Below are positions 5,639 to 9,833 of a DNA stretch of 9,833 nt, piece by piece; the stretch's first letter is position 1; every line of letters starts with the position of its first letter. The notes beneath the pieces were generated by a model, which saw only the letters and a list, made by a program, of their open reading frames with translations, did not search any database and was not told the DNA's origin. The position numbers and the translations under genes were made by a program. Source of the stretch: JANRKT01 sp033763355 (GTDB lineage: Bacteria; Bacteroidota; Bacteroidia; Chitinophagales; Chitinophagaceae); contig JANRKT010000279.1 in NCBI GenBank assembly GCA_033763355.1, positions 1-9,833 of the forward strand, given 5' to 3'.

Positions 5639-6763
5639 ATGACAACATCACCTGCTATGCAACGTTTCACCGCCCTTGATGTACTGAGGGGGATGACAGT
5701 TTGTTTTATGATTATAGTAAACAGCCCCGGCAGCGGGGCCGGTGCTTTTTCACCATTGCAGCATGCAAGATGGCATGGGTTCACAGCTACCGACCTGGTG
5801 TTTCCCTCTTTTCTTTTTGTGGTCGGTAATGCCATGAGTTTTACCATGCCCAAATACAAACAAATGGGTAATGCTGCTGTACTGGCAAAAATCTTCAAAC
5901 GTACAGCCATCATTTTTTTATTGGGCTACCTGATGTACTGGTTCCCTTTTTTCCGTGAAGCAAAATCTGGCGGATATGAATTTTCTCCAATTAGTGATAC
6001 AAGGATATTCGGGGTATTGCAGCGCATTGCCTTATGTTATTGCATTGCCTCCCTGCTCATTCATTATCTTTCAAAAAAAGCGGTGTGGGCTGTTTCGGTT
6101 GTTTTCCTTTTGGGTTACTGGCTTATCATGTACCTCGGCGGTGATTACACTTTAACCGGTAATGCCGGCATTAAACTTGACAAACTTATTTTGGGTGAAA
6201 GCCACATGTACCACGGAGAAGGTATTGCTTTTGACCCCGAAGGATTACTGAGTACCATACCTGCGATTGTAAATGTAATTATTGGTTATTACGCAGGCCT
6301 GTTCATCCGTGAAAAGGGCCAGGGCTTTGAAACCATTGCAAAGCTGATGATAGCTGGCGCTGCGTTATTATGTACCGGCTATTTCTGGGATTTGCTCTTC
6401 CCTATCAATAAAAAACTCTGGACGAGTTCTTTTGTATTGTACACCTGCGGCCTTGATTTGATGTTGCTTGGCGTTTTGATTTATATAATTGACATCATGA
6501 ATAAAAAGAAATGGACCCGTTTCTTCGAGGTATTCGGCAAGAACCCTTTGTTTATTTATTTATTATCTGAAATACTCGTTATTATTTTATTTACTGTTAA
6601 AACCGGTCCTGAAACTTCTTTATACGAATCCATCAATTACGCATTTTACCAAAAACTGGCGCCGGGGGCATGGGGTTCGTTGTTGTTTGCATTATCAGTT
6701 ATGTTTTTCTGCTGGGTTGTTGGATGGTGGATGGATAAAAGGAAGGTTTATGTGATGGTGTAG
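5639..6763 (+). CDS. HGSNAT/NagX-like polytopic membrane acyltransferase, copy 2 (COG4299/DUF5009)
   Basis: This 374-residue protein is a paralogue of the preceding one and is collinear over its whole length, with very roughly half the residues identical by eye. Shared blocks are RFTALDVLRG (9-18), HARWHGFTATDLVFPSF (42-58) with the putative catalytic His42, GVLQRIALCY (125-134), GESHMYHGEGIAFDPEG (186-202), FPINKKLWTSS (254-264) and FGKNPLFIY (299-307). The end is KRKVYVMV, against KRRIYIKV in copy 1. About ten membrane helices are predicted. The main divergence is the extra-membrane stretch before the last helix (about 320-345), plus the loop at about 105-118, suggesting different acceptors. 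The ATG at 5639 is preferred; ATG at 5657 (Met7) is possible. The likely role is trans-membrane acyl transfer to a sugar; the substrate is unknown. Transcription is probably shared with copy 1 or from the AT-rich spacer. Confidence 0.87.
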   Translation: MTTSPAMQRFTALDVLRGMTVCFMIIVNSPGSGAGAFSPLQHARWHGFTATDLVFPSFLFVVGNAMSFTMPKYKQMGNAAVLAKIFKRTAIIFLLGYLMYWFPFFREAKSGGYEFSPISDTRIFGVLQRIALCYCIASLLIHYLSKKAVWAVSVVFLLGYWLIMYLGGDYTLTGNAGIKLDKLILGESHMYHGEGIAFDPEGLLSTIPAIVNVIIGYYAGLFIREKGQGFETIAKLMIAGAALLCTGYFWDLLFPINKKLWTSSFVLYTCGLDLMLLGVLIYIIDIMNKKKWTRFFEVFGKNPLFIYLLSEILVIILFTVKTGPETSLYESINYAFYQKLAPGAWGSLLFALSVMFFCWVVGWWMDKRKVYVMV

Positions 6764-6861
6764 GTACCAGTTACCCTGTGCCCAACACATGCAATAAGAA
6801 AAGCCATTTTAGTTTTGCGCAATGCACATTTAATACTTAACCTGACTTTAAAACTTTTCTT

Positions 6862-7671
6862 ATGCGATGGATAATTGCTCCTTTTGTGCTGTTAGCAGCC
6901 TGTAATCAAAAAAATACCGCCAACACACCAGCCAGTTACTTTTCCGGTGGCAACTGGATTGATCTGAGCTATGAGTTTTCTGATAAAACTTTGTACTGGC
7001 CTACGGCAGCCGGGTTCAGGTTAGATACATCGTTTAATGGAATTACACAGGCAGGCTTTTATTATTCAGCTTATAATTATTGCGCTGCGGAACATGGAGG
7101 CACCCACCTGGATGCACCGGTGCATTTTGCAAAAGGCAAATGGGCGGCTGATGAAATTCCGCTGGAAAATCTTATCGGGGAGGCTGTGGTGATTGATGTT
7201 TCAGAAAAAGCATTAAAAGATGCAGACTATTTAATCAGCGAGAAGGATATTGAGGCTTGGGAAAAAGTAAATGGTAAAATACCTGATCATACCATTTTAT
7301 TTTTCAAAACAGGTTACGGTTCTTTTTACCCTGACGCAAAAAAATACCTCGGCACTGATGAAAGGGGACCGGATGCAGTTACCAAATTGCATTTCCCCGC
7401 CATTCATCCGGATGCGGCCACATGGCTGGTAAAAAACAGGAAGATTAAAGCCGTGGGTATTGATGCGGCAAGTGTGGATTACGGGCAATCAAAAGATTTT
7501 AAAACACACCAGGTTTTGTATGAACAAAACATTCCGGGTTTTGAAAATGTGGCCAATCTTGATAAACTCCCGGCAAAAGGAGCTTTTGTAGTTGCATTGC
7601 CCATGAAAATAAAAGGAGGGAGTGGTGGGCCACTCAGAATTATTACGTGGATAAACGGGGAAAACAAATAA
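6862..7671 (+). CDS. Cyclase-family metal hydrolase lipoprotein (kynurenine formamidase-like)
   Basis: This 269-residue member of the cyclase family (PF04199) has a short lipoprotein signal: a hydrophobic stretch after MRW and a lipobox LAAC with Cys14. Family motifs are complete: WIDLSYEF (32-39), the signature HGGTHLDAPVH (78-88), and GIDAASVDYG (199-208). By spacing against bacterial kynurenine formamidase KynB, the metal ligands would be His78, His82, Asp84, His216 and Glu228, with His88 as the acid/base. The active site therefore looks intact. Known relatives hydrolyse N-formylkynurenine, isatin or other amides and lactones. KynB is a cytoplasmic enzyme of about 210 residues, so an exported lipid-anchored form points to another, unknown substrate in the periplasm or at the cell surface. 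It lies 98 bp after the second acyltransferase on the same strand and converges on the epimerase gene. Confidence 0.9.
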   Translation: MRWIIAPFVLLAACNQKNTANTPASYFSGGNWIDLSYEFSDKTLYWPTAAGFRLDTSFNGITQAGFYYSAYNYCAAEHGGTHLDAPVHFAKGKWAADEIPLENLIGEAVVIDVSEKALKDADYLISEKDIEAWEKVNGKIPDHTILFFKTGYGSFYPDAKKYLGTDERGPDAVTKLHFPAIHPDAATWLVKNRKIKAVGIDAASVDYGQSKDFKTHQVLYEQNIPGFENVANLDKLPAKGAFVVALPMKIKGGSGGPLRIITWINGENK

Positions 7672-7753
7672 AAGATTTTGGCCGGTTTGATTTCCCGAAC
7701 TACAGCCCCGGCACAACAAGAGACACTCTTTTGATGTATATAAAAAGAAAGAT
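7672..7753. other. Convergent intergenic gap
   Basis: This 82-bp gap separates the stops of the cyclase (plus) and the epimerase (minus). It holds a small dyad AAGAG/CTCTT (7718-7722 and 7726-7730, 3-nt loop) followed by TTT on the plus strand, and a looser GCCGG/CCGGC pair (7681-7685 and 7708-7712). Either could mark a weak terminator, but neither is convincing. Confidence 0.3.
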
Positions 7754-8710
7754 TTAAGTGAGGGGTGCGACAGACACAGCTTCAAAACAGGTAATATAGT
7801 TTTTTTCTTCTCCCGGCAGCAGCACCGTTAACCCGATACCATTATTAAATGCATCCGGTAATCCGCTCAGGTTTTCAATGGCAATGCTTTGCCTGTCGGC
7901 GGGGGTGTAAACCTGCAAATAGGGATACGTTTTATCGGGATAAATATTCAACTGCAAACCTTTTGGTTTATCTAATAAACTGCAAAGGGGTTGCTCTTGT
8001 GTAAAATCAAGCACAAAACAATCATCAAGGTGTTTATCGCCTATAAGTCCGGGGGTATTAAAAGATGTTTCCGGCAGATAATTCCCCGTTGGTATCAGGT
8101 CTTTGTTATACTCCGCCATTTTACCGGACTTTATTTGTAATAAAAAGGAATTGATGGTTCCGCCAAAACCAAAATAAGGGTGCCATCCGTCGGTAACAGG
8201 AATGGCAATATCGCTGTTGTTATGAACCGTTGTTGTAATACTGATTTTATTGTCCGGCAAAAGGCTGTATTCTACCGAGCAACTGAAAGGGAAAGGGTAA
8301 CCTTCATTCATTTTATCATATTTATACTTCAATGCAACCATTGCCCCTTCATCACCGGCGTGGACTGCGGCAACATCAAACGCCGCATCATAAACCAGCC
8401 CGTGCAGCGCTGAACCATTCAATAAAAATTTGCTGAGTGTATGCAGCTTTCCCTGCCAGTTGTACTGAGCCTTGTTTATCCTGCATACAAACGGTAAAAG
8501 TTTGGAACCACGGAACCCCTTTGAAGTAACATGCAGCCTGAAATCATCATCGTTATCATAACCGGATATTACATTGCAGGCTTTCCCGTGGTGCATTATA
8601 CTGAATGCATTGAGTATGCCGCCCCATGCGGGTACAACATCAGCGGTACAACCTGTGAAGCTGTCAGCCAAAACATATTTTTCTGCAATTTTATTTACTG
8701 CGAAACGCAT
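7754..8710 (-). CDS. Aldose 1-epimerase (galactose mutarotase) family protein
   Basis: From ATG at 8710 this is a 318-residue protein of the aldose 1-epimerase family (PF01263, COG2017). It shows the expected catalytic set: PFVCRI with Arg77, GSALHGLVYD with His103, TDGWHPYFGF with His177 (acid), and IAIENLSGLPDAF with Glu279 (base). Family members interconvert alpha and beta anomers of free sugars such as glucose or galactose, usually in the cytoplasm. No signal peptide is seen. The length is at the short end for GalM and nearer LacX/YeaD-type relatives, so the substrate could be a sugar other than galactose. A TTG at 8722 would add four residues and is directly preceded by an in-frame stop; ATG is preferred. 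The gene is convergent with the cyclase gene and lies 102 bp downstream of a small membrane-protein gene on the same strand. Confidence 0.9.
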   Translation of the reverse strand: MRFAVNKIAEKYVLADSFTGCTADVVPAWGGILNAFSIMHHGKACNVISGYDNDDDFRLHVTSKGFRGSKLLPFVCRINKAQYNWQGKLHTLSKFLLNGSALHGLVYDAAFDVAAVHAGDEGAMVALKYKYDKMNEGYPFPFSCSVEYSLLPDNKISITTTVHNNSDIAIPVTDGWHPYFGFGGTINSFLLQIKSGKMAEYNKDLIPTGNYLPETSFNTPGLIGDKHLDDCFVLDFTQEQPLCSLLDKPKGLQLNIYPDKTYPYLQVYTPADRQSIAIENLSGLPDAFNNGIGLTVLLPGEEKNYITCFEAVSVAPLT

Positions 8711-8743
8711 CGCGAAGTGCAATCAAATTATTCCCGAACTTAA

Positions 8744-8772
8744 GGATAAATATCCAAGCAGGGCGGCCCCTG
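8744..8772 (-). promoter_or_regulatory. Two adjacent dyads upstream of the epimerase gene
   Basis: GGATA/TATCC (8744-8748 and 8751-8755, 2-bp centre) and CAGGG/CCCTG (8759-8763 and 8768-8772, 4-nt loop) lie side by side in the 102-bp gap between the small membrane-protein gene and the epimerase. They could be an operator plus a weak terminator or processing hairpin. No long T-run follows on the minus strand. Confidence 0.3.
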
Positions 8773-8812
8773 TATTAAACAGCAAAGGAGGAAGGTTAAT
8801 TACTGCACCTGT

Positions 8813-8983
8813 TTACTCAGGCATACGGTAAAAACTGTTCCAGTCTATCGGTCTCATTTCGGAGGAGGCAGGGTCGGCTACAGGTTTTTCCCTGAGGGTG
8901 TTGTAAATCTTTTTCATTTTTCTTTCAGCCCTCACGGCATCAATGATCAGCCCGGCCAGCATCCCAACTAAAATTGCCCACAT
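8813..8983 (-). CDS. Small single-pass membrane protein, 56 residues, function unknown
   Basis: ATG at 8983 opens a 56-residue frame ending in TAA at 8815-8813. Residues 1-16 (MWAILVGMLAGLIIDA) form one hydrophobic, Gly-containing membrane segment. A basic stretch follows (RAERKMKKIYNTLREK, 18-33), then a Pro/Ser-containing linker, and a C-terminus ending PIDWNSFYRMPE. Positive charges after the helix suggest that the C-terminal part is cytoplasmic. An in-frame TGA lies three codons upstream of the ATG, so the N-terminus is well fixed. The hydrophobic-then-basic layout and the fit to the gap between neighbours favour a real gene over a chance frame. I do not recognise the family. It lies 296 bp after rtcB, beyond a probable terminator, and 102 bp before the epimerase gene. 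Real but unidentified is my best judgement. Confidence 0.55.
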   Translation of the reverse strand: MWAILVGMLAGLIIDAVRAERKMKKIYNTLREKPVADPASSEMRPIDWNSFYRMPE

Positions 8984-9279
8984 ATACTTTCATTTTACGG
9001 ATAAAAAAATGTTTTTCAATTACAGGTTAGAGACAAAAATGTGTTCCACCGTTTACTAAGGAAATGTTATTTCAAAGGAGATCAGATACGGGAGGCGTTC
9101 AATGGAATTGGATAGAGGAAGAAAACAACTTACATATATCAGACATAAAATAACAAAAAAATGTTGCTTCTGTCAATACCCTAAAGTGGTAAGTTTAAAA
9201 ATAAAAACCCCGGGAAGCCTTGCCAGGACTGTGTTTCAGGCAGGTGTATGATTATCCGTCTTTTATTGATTAAAGTGGT
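8984..9279. other. Intergenic region between rtcB and the small membrane-protein gene
   Basis: These 296 bp are AT-rich and hold no convincing gene. The rtcB-proximal side carries a probable minus-strand terminator (9196-9227). Further along, the minus strand has TTGACA (9176-9171) and T-rich sequence that could contain the promoter of the small membrane-protein gene, but no clear TAnnTTTG element was found. A 49-codon plus-strand frame at 9102-9251 was judged spurious. Confidence 0.5.
9196..9227 (-). terminator. Probable intrinsic terminator of rtcB
   Basis: On the minus strand CCTGG (9227-9223) pairs with CCGGG (9213-9209) through one G-U wobble around a 9-nt loop. It is followed by one more G and TTTTTATTTTT (9207-9197). 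It begins about 52 nt past the rtcB stop. The stem is short, but the T-run is strong and the placement is right. Confidence 0.5.
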
Positions 9280-9833
9280 TCACTCACCCTGTGCAAATTG
9301 TTCACCGCAGCCCTCTCCTTTCGTAGTTTTACTCCATTTCTTTGGCGACGTGCCATCCATTTTAACAATCTTTGGGGTAAACCTGCCCACCACATCAACC
9401 AAACTTTTTTGCGATTGCATCACCTCTTCAATATCCTTGTAGGCATGCGGCGCTTCATCCAACCCGCCGCCCAGTAACTTAACGCCATACTTTTGCAACA
9501 CATCTTTCAATTCCTTCTGCGTAATGGAAGCCTGTGCTTTGGTACGGCTCATTTTTCTTCCGGCGCCATGTGATGCAGAATTGACAGAAGTTGTTTCTCC
9601 TTTACCTTTTACAATAAAGCCGGGTGCCGTCATGCTGCCGGGTATAATGCCCAATATATTCTTACCAGCCGGCGTTGCCCCTTTGCGATGAACAATCAAC
9701 TCTTTGTCTTCCCACTTTTCTTTCCATGCAAAATTGTGATGGTTCTCCACAATCTTCATTGGTTTTCGTCCCAACTGCTTTGCAATCTTATCATGAATTA
9801 CATGATGGCAGGCCGATGCATAATCACCGGCAA
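9280..9833 (-). CDS. rtcB: RNA ligase RtcB, C-terminal part (N-terminus off window)
   Basis: About 184 C-terminal residues are visible; the frame stays open to the right edge. It begins in the family block GDYASACHHVIHDKIAKQLG, then VENHHNFAWKE and SASHGAGRKMSR. The second His of ENHHNF and the His of SHGAGR are 56 residues apart, matching E. coli RtcB His281 (manganese ligand) and His337 (the His that becomes guanylylated). The later block LGGGLDEAPHAYKDIEEVM also fits the family. RtcB joins RNA ends bearing a 2',3'-cyclic or 3'-phosphate to a 5'-OH end using GTP and manganese, in tRNA or stress-damaged RNA repair. The N-terminal metal-binding Asp/Cys motif is outside the window. The C-terminus ends at TGA (9282-9280), followed by a probable terminator. 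No archease or rtcA gene is seen on this side. Confidence 0.95.
   Translation of the reverse strand, partial: AGDYASACHHVIHDKIAKQLGRKPMKIVENHHNFAWKEKWEDKELIVHRKGATPAGKNILGIIPGSMTAPGFIVKGKGETTSVNSASHGAGRKMSRTKAQASITQKELKDVLQKYGVKLLGGGLDEAPHAYKDIEEVMQSQKSLVDVVGRFTPKIVKMDGTSPKKWSKTTKGEGCGEQFAQGE

Noticed and set aside
7489..7785. Minus-strand 98-codon frame antisense to the cyclase end
   Set aside because: It overlaps the metal-ligand region of a clear gene on the opposite strand and the tail of the epimerase, with no recognisable domain.
9102..9251. Plus-strand 49-codon frame with a GGGAGG-like purine run upstream and a CCFC motif
   Set aside because: It runs antisense through the probable rtcB terminator, has A-rich low-quality codon use, and its second half is encoded by the complement of the terminator hairpin. 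Bacteroidota rarely depend on Shine-Dalgarno sequences, so the purine run is weak support.
1..9833. CRISPR arrays, tRNA/rRNA genes, transposases, phage or defence modules
   Set aside because: No regularly spaced repeats, cloverleaf-like segments, transposase or nuclease motifs were seen on either strand. The genes fall into ordinary envelope, sugar and RNA-repair families.

Overview
The window looks like chromosomal DNA of a Bacteroidota bacterium, plausibly Chitinophagaceae-like. The evidence is a UpxY-type NusG paralogue heading a capsule/exopolysaccharide export operon, a Bacteroidota-style Wza lipoprotein and Wzc-like tyrosine kinase, DUF5009/COG4299 membrane acyltransferases, few Shine-Dalgarno sequences, and one exact TAnnTTTG-type -7 element. 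The genus is not determined.

Left part (1-3369, minus strand): a surface-polysaccharide export operon read right to left. UpxY-family antiterminator (3369-2854) is followed by a Wza-like SLBB export lipoprotein (2793-1999) and a Wzz/Wzc-like chain-length regulator and tyrosine kinase (1958 to beyond base 1, C-terminus missing). Short hairpins sit in both junctions and in the leader upstream of UpxY. Next comes a lone WbpD/WlbB-like hexapeptide sugar N-acetyltransferase on the same strand (4200-3625).

Middle (4278-6763, plus strand): two tandem, clearly paralogous polytopic membrane acyltransferases of the heparan-alpha-glucosaminide N-acetyltransferase/NagX class. They are separated by 212 bp holding a REP-like GC hairpin and a CTGTG repeat element. 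The first paralogue is transcribed divergently from the sugar N-acetyltransferase. Downstream is a lipoprotein of the cyclase/kynurenine-formamidase-like family with a complete metal site (6862-7671).

Right part (7754-9833, minus strand): an aldose 1-epimerase-family enzyme convergent with the cyclase, an unlisted 56-residue small membrane protein (8983-8813), a nearly gene-free 296-bp stretch with a probable intrinsic terminator, and the C-terminal part of the RNA ligase RtcB, whose N-terminus lies beyond the right edge.

The coherent theme is cell-envelope glycan work: export and chain-length control, cytoplasmic amino-sugar N-acetylation, and candidate trans-membrane acetyl transfer to sugars. 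Nothing here is clearly a new defence or mobile system. The most unusual items are the tandem acyltransferase pair with its repeat-bearing spacer, the structured UpxY leader, and the small membrane protein.
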